Assembly: GCA_030590865.1 (NCBI GenBank)
Contig: JAUVCD010000002.1
Location: 1-40,650, forward strand
Reading direction: 5' to 3'
DNA length: 40,650 bases
Source: Myxococcales bacterium
GTDB lineage: Bacteria; Myxococcota_A; Polyangia; Polyangiales; Polyangiaceae
The notes below the pieces were generated by a model. The model did no database searches, was not told the origin of the DNA, and was given only the letters and a program-made list of their open reading frames with translations. Both the position numbers and the translations under genes were made by a program. Shown piece by piece: positions 18,336-26,654 of the stretch (position 1 is its first letter; each line of letters opens with the position of its first letter).

Positions 18336-18419
18336 CGGAAGCGAAATTGAGCTCGAGGCGCCCTGTTCTTTTTGGGGACCTTGTTGTCCACCTGAGCGTC
18401 CTTGGGGGAGAATGTGGGC

Positions 18420-20288
18420 GTGGGCAGCGACAAGCCCGAATGGGATGCAGAAGGCCTCGAATGGGGCGGTGACGACCTCGAATCTGAGGTCAACGAGCCC
18501 GCGCGCAGCGAGTTCGAGGAGCTGGTGGAGATCGAGCGCGCCACCGCCATGTTGCGGGGGCTCGATCCAGACCAGGCTGAGGACATCGTCGCTGCTCGAT
18601 TTGCGGCCGGTTCGGAGCAGCTCGCCCGGGCGGAGCACACCGATGAGATCCGGACGGAAATCGAGAAGAAGACGCGCCGTCGGCGGCGGCTCATCATCAT
18701 GGCCGTGGCCGGTGTGTTGGTTGTCGGTGCGGCCGCTGTCCCGGTCAGTCGCGCCATCAGGGCCGCGCTCGCTCAGGCCGAAGTGTTCCGTCTTGCCCTG
18801 TCCAAGGCAGGTGCGCCTTTGGCAGACTCTGGGTTCCAGCAGCAGGATGAGTGGCTAGATCTCTCCGAGTCCGGGGCGAGCTTCGATGTGTCTGGGGGCA
18901 CCTGCTCGGCGGTGATTGGCCTGGGTGCGGATGGCACCAAGGCAGGTCCCATCCGGATCGAGCGCCCAAGCGCTGTGATGGAGGGAGCGGAGGGGCAGAT
19001 CTGGTGTTCCTGCAGCGATGAGCGGGTGGTGGTACGGCCCGCACCAGGCACCGAGGGGCGCGTCGCAGCGCGCTGGTGGACTGTGGGAGCTGACGGGGTG
19101 GGCGGCGTTGAGGTGTTGCGAGCCGCTGCCATTGCAGGCTTCTCGGTGAATGTCGATCAGATTGATCTTGCCTGTGCTGACCCCTCTTTTGCGAAGTGGA
19201 CCAGCTCCGAAGGCCGCGGAAGCCCACCGCCGCTGCCGCCCAAGCCAACCGGAGTGACGGCCAAGCTCCTGGCCGCCGGGTTCGAGCCGGTGGGAGGCTT
19301 CCCCACCAGTCGCACCTTCGTCGTGCTCAGGCTTGAGGCCAAGCGGTGCGTGCTGGCCGTGCCCCAAGGGGCGCCTGGCACGCTCTCGCTGCGGGCGGCG
19401 GATGGGACGAGGTTGATTACCGATACTGCGGCTGCGCCAGCCTGGTGTTCCTATGGGAAAGAGGGGCTCTTCTCCTTGTGGCGCAGTGGCGCGGGAGCTG
19501 GAGATGGCGGCGAGAGCGGCGACTACGCCGTCCTCTCCATCCCGGCCGAGCGAGTGGGCGGGATGGCTGGGCTGCGGGAGCTCACCGGCAGTCAAGGGCT
19601 CGAGTCACTGGCCACGGTGCTAGGGGGGGCGGACCTGACCGCCGATGCCCTCGCGGCCCTGGAGGCCAGCACCGTTCCCATCGCGTCGAGTGTCCGTGCG
19701 GTGAACGGCAGCCTGGCCAAGAAGCTAGGTCACCGAGTGGTTGCCTTCTCCCAGCTAGAGGCGGGCGCCTTCGTCGTAGACACCTCCCCCGAGGCTCGGC
19801 TGGCCTGCTCGCCCAAGCAGGACACCCGTGCGACGGTCAATGCCTTCGTCTGCGTCCAGGCCCAGGCTCAGGGGTGGCGCGGTGGTGGCACCGAAGCGGT
19901 GCAGGCGGCCGCTTCAGGCCCGTTGCCCGCCTGGCTGAAGTTGCTTGCCGACGTGCGGGATCCGGAGGTCGTCGACGTGATGGCCCCGTTGCTCCGATTG
20001 GCACGGCACATGGCGGCTCGGGGCAGTGAGCCCACGACGACCGATGGCGTCGAGGAGAGCGTGAGGGGTGCCACCATCAGCGGCCGGCCCCACAAGACCG
20101 AGGTCGTAGCTGTTGGCTTGACCAAGACGCGGCCCTGGGTCCATCCCCTCACCGACGACCAGCCGTGGACGCTCGATGGGCCTGTGCATGCCGTGAAGGT
20201 CACGCCGGGCGGTTACGTCAAGCTCAAGGCCAGGCACTCGCTGGGGTATAACGCCGCGTCACGGCGCGTCGTGGTCTGGCGGCGCTGA
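18420..20288 (+). CDS. Uncharacterised single-pass membrane protein with internally duplicated extracytoplasmic modules
   Basis: ORF 18402..20288; acidic N-term, TM RRRRLIIMAVAGVLVVGAAAVPVS, then modules with C-AV-GA-GT-DG-WCS pattern. Exact start uncertain. Confidence 0.7.
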   Translation: MGSDKPEWDAEGLEWGGDDLESEVNEPARSEFEELVEIERATAMLRGLDPDQAEDIVAARFAAGSEQLARAEHTDEIRTEIEKKTRRRRRLIIMAVAGVLVVGAAAVPVSRAIRAALAQAEVFRLALSKAGAPLADSGFQQQDEWLDLSESGASFDVSGGTCSAVIGLGADGTKAGPIRIERPSAVMEGAEGQIWCSCSDERVVVRPAPGTEGRVAARWWTVGADGVGGVEVLRAAAIAGFSVNVDQIDLACADPSFAKWTSSEGRGSPPPLPPKPTGVTAKLLAAGFEPVGGFPTSRTFVVLRLEAKRCVLAVPQGAPGTLSLRAADGTRLITDTAAAPAWCSYGKEGLFSLWRSGAGAGDGGESGDYAVLSIPAERVGGMAGLRELTGSQGLESLATVLGGADLTADALAALEASTVPIASSVRAVNGSLAKKLGHRVVAFSQLEAGAFVVDTSPEARLACSPKQDTRATVNAFVCVQAQAQGWRGGGTEAVQAAASGPLPAWLKLLADVRDPEVVDVMAPLLRLARHMAARGSEPTTTDGVEESVRGATISGRPHKTEVVAVGLTKTRPWVHPLTDDQPWTLDGPVHAVKVTPGGYVKLKARHSLGYNAASRRVVVWRR

Positions 20289-20332
20289 GACTCGGCGCCA
20301 CCTGCAGCGGACTCGCCACACGGGCGCCCAGC

Positions 20333-21085
20333 TCAGTCAGCCAGGATCCGAGCCAGCTCCTCATCCGAGACATCGAAGTCGCCGAAGGCAGCTTGGGTGT
20401 CGTCGTGGTCATCCAGAGTCTCGTAGAGACTGAGGCAGCGTTCGGCTTTTTTGCCCTCCTGGGGCTTCTTGGCCTTGGGGATGTAGCCGACGGTGCTGCT
20501 CTCGACTTCGATGTTGGCTTTCTCGAGGGCCGTAGTCACCGGGTCCAGATCGCTGACGTCGGTGAGGATCTGCCAGCGTTCGTCTTCCTCCGAGTAGTCC
20601 TCGGCGCCGGCGTCCATGGTCAGCTCCATCAGCTTCTCTTCATCCGCGGCAGCCAGTGGAACGACGATGATGCCCTTGCGATCGAAGGCCCAGGCGGCGC
20701 TGCCGCCCGCGCCGATCGCGCCGGTGTGTTTTTCGAATACCTTGCGCAGCTCGGCCACCGTGCGGTTTCGGTTGTCCGTTAGCGTTTGGACCAACCACAA
20801 GGTGCCGCCAGGGCCGGTGCCTTCGTAGAGCACTTCCTCGTAGTTGATGCCCTCGAGCTCACCGGTGCCGCGCTTGACCGCCCGCTCGATGGTCTCGTTG
20901 GGCATCTGACTGCCTTTGGCGGTCGAGATGGCCTTGCGGAGCGGGGCGTTGCCCGTCGGATCGCCGCCGCCCATGCGGGCCGCAACCTGAATTTCTTTTA
21001 TGAGCCTGCTGAAGAGCTTGCCGCGCTTGGCGTCGGTAGCGCCCTTCTTGTGTTTGATGCTTGCCCACTTGGAATGGCCGCTCAT
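20333..21085 (-). CDS. yebC: YebC/PmpR family DNA-binding transcriptional regulator / translation factor
   Basis: MSGHSKWASIKHKKGATDAKRGKLFSRLIKEIQVAAR...GGDPTGNAPLRKAI, canonical YebC N-terminus. Confidence 0.96.
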   Translation of the reverse strand: MSGHSKWASIKHKKGATDAKRGKLFSRLIKEIQVAARMGGGDPTGNAPLRKAISTAKGSQMPNETIERAVKRGTGELEGINYEEVLYEGTGPGGTLWLVQTLTDNRNRTVAELRKVFEKHTGAIGAGGSAAWAFDRKGIIVVPLAAADEEKLMELTMDAGAEDYSEEDERWQILTDVSDLDPVTTALEKANIEVESSTVGYIPKAKKPQEGKKAERCLSLYETLDDHDDTQAAFGDFDVSDEELARILAD

Positions 21086-21223
21086 GATTCTTCCACCTGG
21101 CGATGCGGGGCGCTCGGCCCCAGGTCGCGATGTAGGGTCCTAACCAGGGCGTAGCTTCAGCCGCCATGGGACGCAACCAGGCTGCGCGAAGGGTGGCTCG
21201 GAGGACCGGGGGCCGAGCGGCTC

Positions 21224-22213
21224 TCAGCGCTGCTCATCTTGCAGCTCACCCTGCAACTCTATGGGCGGTGGCGCGATCTGCCAGGCGACGAAGCCGAGCA
21301 ACACTGGCGTGAGGTACAACACGGCGAAGACCACCAAGCCGAAAGCGACTCCCTGCGAGGCGGCAAGCCCGAGGGCGGGAAACAGCAGGGCTAGCACCAG
21401 CTCTCGCACGCCAACGCCAGAGATGGAGATCGGCATGAGCCCCAGCAGGCTGGTCACCGCCAGCATGCTCATCACGTCGACGAAGGACAGGCCCAGTCCG
21501 AGCGATCCGCTCGCCAGCCAACCCTGGGCGTAGTTGCACAGGAAGCTGGCCACGGTCAGCGGTACGGTGACGAGCAGCGCCTTGCCCACCAGGGAGCGCA
21601 GCGCTTCGAGAAAGCGGTCGAGACCGCGCCGCTCTGGATCCCGGGCGATCCGGCCGTAGATGCGCCCCATCAGTCGCTCTGCCAGTCCCGGCAGCAGCAG
21701 AACGAGTGGGGAGAGCGCGATGACGGCCATGCTCGCCCAGGCAATGGCCATCACTTGGCCTGTCAACACCGTGGCGAAGTGGGCCACGCCAAAAGCCACG
21801 AAAGCGAGCAGCCCGTAGACGTCACAGAGCCGATCCATGACCGAGATAGCGAGCCCTTCCGAGTAGGGCATATCCATGTCGTGGCGCAGGTACTGCACCC
21901 GCAGTGCGTCACCGACTCGCCCTGGTGTGAGCATGCCCAGGTAGACCGATGCGAGAAAGGCCTGGTAGGCGCGGGTCAGCGGATAGCGGTGTCCCCGGGC
22001 TCGCAGCAGCATCCGCCAGCGCTCCACCTTCAAGTGGATGACCGGCAGGATGAGCAGGACTGCGGCCAGCAGCGAGCCGAGCCTGGCATTCTTCAAGCTC
22101 TCCCACAGTTGCTCGGGATCGCCGATCTTCAGCACCACGACGGCGAGCAGCAGCGGGCCGAGCAGGCGGATGCTCAGTCGGAGCCACCTGCGGCGAGTCG
22201 CAGGGTGTTTCAC
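21224..22213 (-). CDS. Flippase-like / lysylphosphatidylglycerol synthase TM-region family protein
   Basis: Multi-TM; LKVERWRMLLRARGHRYPLTRAYQAFLASVYLGMLTPGRVGDALRVQYLR; GTG start at 22213 overlaps the upstream stop as GTGA. ORF track extends to 22387. Confidence 0.8.
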   Translation of the reverse strand: MKHPATRRRWLRLSIRLLGPLLLAVVVLKIGDPEQLWESLKNARLGSLLAAVLLILPVIHLKVERWRMLLRARGHRYPLTRAYQAFLASVYLGMLTPGRVGDALRVQYLRHDMDMPYSEGLAISVMDRLCDVYGLLAFVAFGVAHFATVLTGQVMAIAWASMAVIALSPLVLLLPGLAERLMGRIYGRIARDPERRGLDRFLEALRSLVGKALLVTVPLTVASFLCNYAQGWLASGSLGLGLSFVDVMSMLAVTSLLGLMPISISGVGVRELVLALLFPALGLAASQGVAFGLVVFAVLYLTPVLLGFVAWQIAPPPIELQGELQDEQR

Positions 22214-22818
22214 TTCGGAGCCAGCAGGGTGAGCAGCCACGGATAGGAGGTGGTCATCTGTCGGATGTCGAAGCGCGACTCGAGCAGCTTGCGGAACGAC
22301 CGCGGCCCCCACTGGTTGACGTGTTCGATGTCGTTTCCCAGGCGGCTGATGTTCTTTCCTCGCAGCAGGTTGCTCAGCCGAAACCACGGTTCGTGGGGCA
22401 CGGTCAGCAGCACGTGAGCCGGCTCGAACTGGAGCACCTCGTCTAGCGCCCGTTCAGGCGTATCGAGGTGCTCGAGGATCTCGGCGCAGATCACCAGATC
22501 GAAGGGGCCGGACAGGAAGCTGAGGTCGTAGGCGCTGCCTTGGTGGGCCTCGACGCGGCTGAATTTCTCCTGGAGCAGTTGCAGGTCGTCAGGGTCCAAG
22601 TCGACGCCGGTGAAGCGAATGTCGGGCATGATTTCAGACAGGTAGCCCGACAGAAACCCCTCACCGACGCCAACCTCGAGGACTGATTTCACCGGCTCGG
22701 CTTGATGAAACAGATGGCGGACTCGGTCGACGAAGCGCCGGATCAATACCCGCTGCAGCGGATTGCGGCTTCGGTACTTGGGCGTGCTGAAACGATCGAA
22801 GTAGCTGTCCGGGACCAC
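22210..22818 (-). CDS. Class I SAM-dependent methyltransferase
   Basis: VKSVLEVGVGEGFLSGYLSEIMPDIRFTGVDLDPDDL, FDLVICAEILEHL; GTG start at 22818 preceded by GGAGGTGA-type SD. Confidence 0.85.
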   Translation of the reverse strand: MVPDSYFDRFSTPKYRSRNPLQRVLIRRFVDRVRHLFHQAEPVKSVLEVGVGEGFLSGYLSEIMPDIRFTGVDLDPDDLQLLQEKFSRVEAHQGSAYDLSFLSGPFDLVICAEILEHLDTPERALDEVLQFEPAHVLLTVPHEPWFRLSNLLRGKNISRLGNDIEHVNQWGPRSFRKLLESRFDIRQMTTSYPWLLTLLAPK

Positions 22819-23036
22819 CGACTCACCTCCGCTCGCGCCAGCCGGCGCAGGGGCGACGGTGACAATAGCATGACCGACGAGTCTGGGAGCCGAGCACGTT
22901 GCGGCGGCCAATTCATGAGGTAAAGCTGGTAATGTGTGCGCTGCCAGGGCTGCCGGGCGTCCCAGTGAGCGTGGGCCCAGCCGCCACGGGCAGCAGCGCA
23001 GCGGCAGAACTCGGGGCGGGATAGCCAGCGAGCGGG

Positions 23037-25520
23037 ATGACCGAAAACGGCAAGCCAGAACCCCCAGCCCATCGGTCAGAGCCACCGGCCCCGGTGACTG
23101 AGTTGCGGGACGAGCTTGCCGGCGAGCCAGGCCCCAGCGGCGCGCCAGGCCCCAGCGGCGAGCCAGGCCTCACCGGCGAGCCAGGCCCCAGCGTCGCACC
23201 GGGCTCCACCGCCGAGGCCACAGTGAAGGCGGAGCCCAGTGGGCGGCCTTCCGCCTGGGCCATCATCCGCGCCAGCGTGGTGCTATCGCTCGTCACGGCG
23301 GCTCTCGCCGGATTTGGCGAAGGTGTGGTCGCGGCGGCCAAGGGCGGAACGAGCGTGCTGGCCGCCGCGCTCGGCATTGCCCTGTGTGGGGCCTTGCTGG
23401 CGGTCGTCGCTCCGGTCCTCGGACTGGTGCAAGGCGTCGCGGCGTGGCTCGTCGGCAATGCCGTTCGGCGGCTCGGGCTGACCGACTGGCTATTCCGTCA
23501 CACCACCGCCGACCGGGCGGCTCCGCGAGGGCCGGTCATCGGGTTCCAAGCCGCTCTGCTCGTCGTGCTGCCCACCACGGCAGCACTGCTGGTTGGACTG
23601 TGGGTGGTCCAAAAGGCGGTGGCTACCGTCCAAGATCCAGATCTTCGGGCCTGGCTCATCGTGGTCGCCGTGGCCATGCTGCTCGCCGGCGGTACGCTCG
23701 CCGGCGCGCTCGTCGGGCGCATCCTGCTCCGCCCGCTCGGCTGGATTGATCGTCGCTGGGGGCTGCCATGGCCGCGCCAGGCCGTGGCGCGCTACCTGCT
23801 GTTCGTCCTCCTGCCGGTGGTGGCTTTGCTGGTTCCGCTCATCCTGCGACATGGCGCTGTCCTGGGCAGGATCACCCTCTACCTGTGGCTCCTGTTGTTT
23901 CTGCTCGCCGAGGGCCTGCTGTGGCTGTTGTGGTCTTGGCTCGGTGCGAGGCGGCTGCGGCGACCCCGCCGTATCCGGCGAGTGCTGGTCGGGCTCTGGG
24001 CGTTGGCTATCGTCGGTGCTGGTGCGGCATTCGAGCTAGCGCCGTTCAGCGCAGGTATCTCGGTCAGCCGGACTATGGTGGCCCGGCAGAGCCTCGACCT
24101 GCTGCGTCATGGGACAGATGTCGACCGGGATGGTGCGTCTAGCCTGTTTGGCGGCGGCGACTGTGGACCCTTTGATGGTGCGGTCTCGCCAGCGGCTCGT
24201 GACGTTCCCGGCAATGGTGTGGACGAGAATTGCGATGGTAGGGACTCGGACCGTGGGGCGGGCAAGCAGATTGACATCGGCCCTTGGCGATCGGACCAGG
24301 CGCTCCTTGCGAGCAAGCTCAAGCCACGGAAGTACAACATCGTTTGGGTGATATCCGAAGCAACCCGAGCGGACCGGTGCAGCGTGACCGGTTATCGCAA
24401 GCGCACCACGCCGTACTTGGAGGGAATTGCCAAGGAGTCGCTGGTCTTCACCCGCGCCTACGCCAATGCGCCGGCGACGATGCTCTCGTTTCCCAGTCAG
24501 TTCACCGGACTGCGGCCGGGATCCATCACCTGGAAGCTTGGGCCCAAGAAGAGCACGAAGCCGCGGCTGCAGCTCACCGAGAAGCACCTGACCATCGCCG
24601 AGCGGCTCCGGGAGGTGGGATACCGCACCGGCATCGTTACCGGCCGTTACTCCAAGCGGGTGCTCTACGGCATGATGCAGGGCTTCGACAAGATCGCCGA
24701 TACCTGGCTCGATGGCCGCCGTATGCCTTGGTACGCTCGCAATGCCGCGGTGGCCGCAACCTTGGCGCTGTCCTTCATCGAGCAGGGGCTGTTGGTGGCC
24801 CATTCGAAGAAACCGTTCTTCTTGGTGGTCTACACGGCTGACGGGCACGACCCGTACCTGAGGCACAAAGAGGGCTTCCCGAATTTCGGGCGCAGTGCCT
24901 CGGATCGTTACGATGGTGAGATCGCTTTCACCGATCGCTACATGGGCATGCTCATCGACTACCTTCGCTATCGGCGCCCCTTGTGGGACAACACGGTGTT
25001 CATATTCACCGGTGACCACGGCGAGGAGTTTGGCGAGCACGGTGGCCATAAGCACGCCAAGACCTGCTATTGGGAGAGCCTTCGGGTGCCGCTGGTGGTG
25101 CGAATACCGGGGCTGGTGGGCAAGCGCATCGATCGCCGGGTGCCGCTAATCGACATCGTGCCGACGCTGCTCGACCTGCTCGCTGTGGATCCAGGGGGCA
25201 TGACGCTTGATGGGCAGAGTCTGCTCATTCCCGCTTTCGCCCCAGAAGAGGCCTCGAAGGAGCGACCGGTGACTTGCTCCGTGACGAGTCAGAAGCCAGC
25301 GGACGGTCGTTTCATGCGGCGAGCCATCCGACTCGGCGACCGGCTGTTGATCCACAACATGCTCGAAGGTCGCTACGAGTTCTACGACACCAAATCCGAT
25401 CCTCGCGAGCTGAACGACATCGTCGGCGCCCATTGGCAATCGGCCGAGGTAAGCGAACTCAGAGAGCTGCTCGCCGCAAGTCTGACCGGCAATCTAACCA
25501 CCCTCGAGATCCCCTACTGA
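23037..25520 (+). CDS. Alkaline-phosphatase-superfamily (sulfatase/LTA-synthase-like) membrane enzyme with N-terminal collagen-like tract and MopE-type metal-binding motif
   Basis: 827 aa; GEPGPSGAPGPSGEPGLTGEPGPS; multi-TM; DRDGASSLFGGGDCGPFDGAVSPAARDVPGNGVDENCDGRDSD; NIVWVISEATRADRCSVTGY, APATMLSFPSQFTGLRPGS, FTGDHGEEFGEHGGHKHAKTCYWESLRVPLVVRIPG. Confidence 0.88.
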   Translation: MTENGKPEPPAHRSEPPAPVTELRDELAGEPGPSGAPGPSGEPGLTGEPGPSVAPGSTAEATVKAEPSGRPSAWAIIRASVVLSLVTAALAGFGEGVVAAAKGGTSVLAAALGIALCGALLAVVAPVLGLVQGVAAWLVGNAVRRLGLTDWLFRHTTADRAAPRGPVIGFQAALLVVLPTTAALLVGLWVVQKAVATVQDPDLRAWLIVVAVAMLLAGGTLAGALVGRILLRPLGWIDRRWGLPWPRQAVARYLLFVLLPVVALLVPLILRHGAVLGRITLYLWLLLFLLAEGLLWLLWSWLGARRLRRPRRIRRVLVGLWALAIVGAGAAFELAPFSAGISVSRTMVARQSLDLLRHGTDVDRDGASSLFGGGDCGPFDGAVSPAARDVPGNGVDENCDGRDSDRGAGKQIDIGPWRSDQALLASKLKPRKYNIVWVISEATRADRCSVTGYRKRTTPYLEGIAKESLVFTRAYANAPATMLSFPSQFTGLRPGSITWKLGPKKSTKPRLQLTEKHLTIAERLREVGYRTGIVTGRYSKRVLYGMMQGFDKIADTWLDGRRMPWYARNAAVAATLALSFIEQGLLVAHSKKPFFLVVYTADGHDPYLRHKEGFPNFGRSASDRYDGEIAFTDRYMGMLIDYLRYRRPLWDNTVFIFTGDHGEEFGEHGGHKHAKTCYWESLRVPLVVRIPGLVGKRIDRRVPLIDIVPTLLDLLAVDPGGMTLDGQSLLIPAFAPEEASKERPVTCSVTSQKPADGRFMRRAIRLGDRLLIHNMLEGRYEFYDTKSDPRELNDIVGAHWQSAEVSELRELLAASLTGNLTTLEIPY
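23121..23192 (+). repeat. Four tandem 18-bp repeats encoding collagen-like GEPGPS units
   Basis: ggcgagccaggccccagc / ggcgcgccaggccccagc / ggcgagccaggcctcacc / ggcgagccaggccccagc. Confidence 0.95.
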
Positions 25521-25586
25521 CTGGCGAGAGCTTGGTGAGCCTCGTGAGGGGTGCCGCGGCGACCGGTCCCGCCCAGCACCCAGGGA

Positions 25587-26654
25587 TCAATAGATCTCGA
25601 CTTCTTCGAGATGGAGGGTGGAGGTCTTGTCGACGGTCAGGCGCACGTGGCGCGCCCACTGGGGCTCGAAGCGGAGGGTCCAGGTGCTGAAGGGCTCGGT
25701 GTGCCGTGCGATCTCGCGGTACTCGCGGTCGTCTGAGCTCACCTCGACAATCAGCGGGATGGCGCGATCTCGAAACTCTCCAGGCCGGTTGGTCACCACG
25801 ATCCGCCGAATTTGGTAGAGCTGCATCAGGTCGATGCTGACCCAGGGCGAGGATTGCTCGCGGGTATGGCAGCCAATGCGGTCCTTGAGCCCGTCGGTCA
25901 GGCCTTCCTTGGGGAATCGGCGCGCCGAGTAGTGGCTACTGGCCTCGACGGGCTTGTAGAGAGCCAGATTGGGCGCGCGCCTCGAGTGCCTGAGCAGCAA
26001 GGAGCCACCGCGGCTGATGACGAGTGACAGCAACACCAGCAGTGCCCATCGTAGAATCCGTTGCGCCGTCACGGCCGCAGGGGTGTCCGCTTCTCGGTGC
26101 GCGGTGGCCAGTAGCCGACGCACGAATAGGGCGAGTGCCCGCCGGCGCTCTCGCCGATCGCGCCGATGGGCTACGTTCCATCCATCCTCTGGATTCCCTT
26201 CTTCCCACAGCTGCTGCACGAGATCCCGTGTCCGAGGAGGCAGAGCGGCAATCACCGTGGCGCCGGTGGGAAGCTCGGAGAGTCTCTTCCACAACGCCTG
26301 GGGTGACGCTGGAAACACCGTGTCCCCGGCGGCGGCGCTGAGGGCCGTCATGCCATGATGGGCGGCGCGAGCAAGCAGCACGAAACCGGCGCGCTCTCGC
26401 CCGGGCAAGTCCAACAGGAAGCGTGCCGCACGGGCCATTTCGTCGGCTCCGCGCAGGGCCGTCCAGCCCTCGCTGCCCCGCCGGAGGGGGGCCCGTCGCG
26501 CCTGCTTCATGCGATCGTTCAGCAGCAGGGGTTCGAGCCAGTCGGCGGCCAGCTTCTGTCTCGGAGGCCCCGACGACGGGGTAGGCTCATCGTCAGGCGA
26601 AAGCTCGTCCGTGTCCGGTTCTGTGGCGGCTGGCCCAGGTGTCTCGCTGGTCAC
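25587..26654 (-). CDS. Single-pass membrane protein with C-terminal discoidin (F5/8 type C-like) domain
   Basis: TM then NLALYKPVEASSHYSARRFPKEGLTDGLKDRIGCHTREQSSPWVSIDLMQLYQIRRIVVTNR...HVRLTVDKTSTLHLEEVEIY; GTG start at 26654 overlaps the upstream stop. Confidence 0.8.
   Translation of the reverse strand: MTSETPGPAATEPDTDELSPDDEPTPSSGPPRQKLAADWLEPLLLNDRMKQARRAPLRRGSEGWTALRGADEMARAARFLLDLPGRERAGFVLLARAAHHGMTALSAAAGDTVFPASPQALWKRLSELPTGATVIAALPPRTRDLVQQLWEEGNPEDGWNVAHRRDRRERRRALALFVRRLLATAHREADTPAAVTAQRILRWALLVLLSLVISRGGSLLLRHSRRAPNLALYKPVEASSHYSARRFPKEGLTDGLKDRIGCHTREQSSPWVSIDLMQLYQIRRIVVTNRPGEFRDRAIPLIVEVSSDDREYREIARHTEPFSTWTLRFEPQWARHVRLTVDKTSTLHLEEVEIY

Noticed and set aside
17517-18400. 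Transposon/IS insertion
   Set aside because: Inverted repeats exist but no transposase ORF or target-site duplication was seen.
17277-18757. ORFs through the repeat region (17277..17930 -, 17885..18472 +, 17900..18757 -)
   Set aside because: Translations are R/P/S-rich low complexity built from inverted repeats, with no domain or signal; treated as non-coding.
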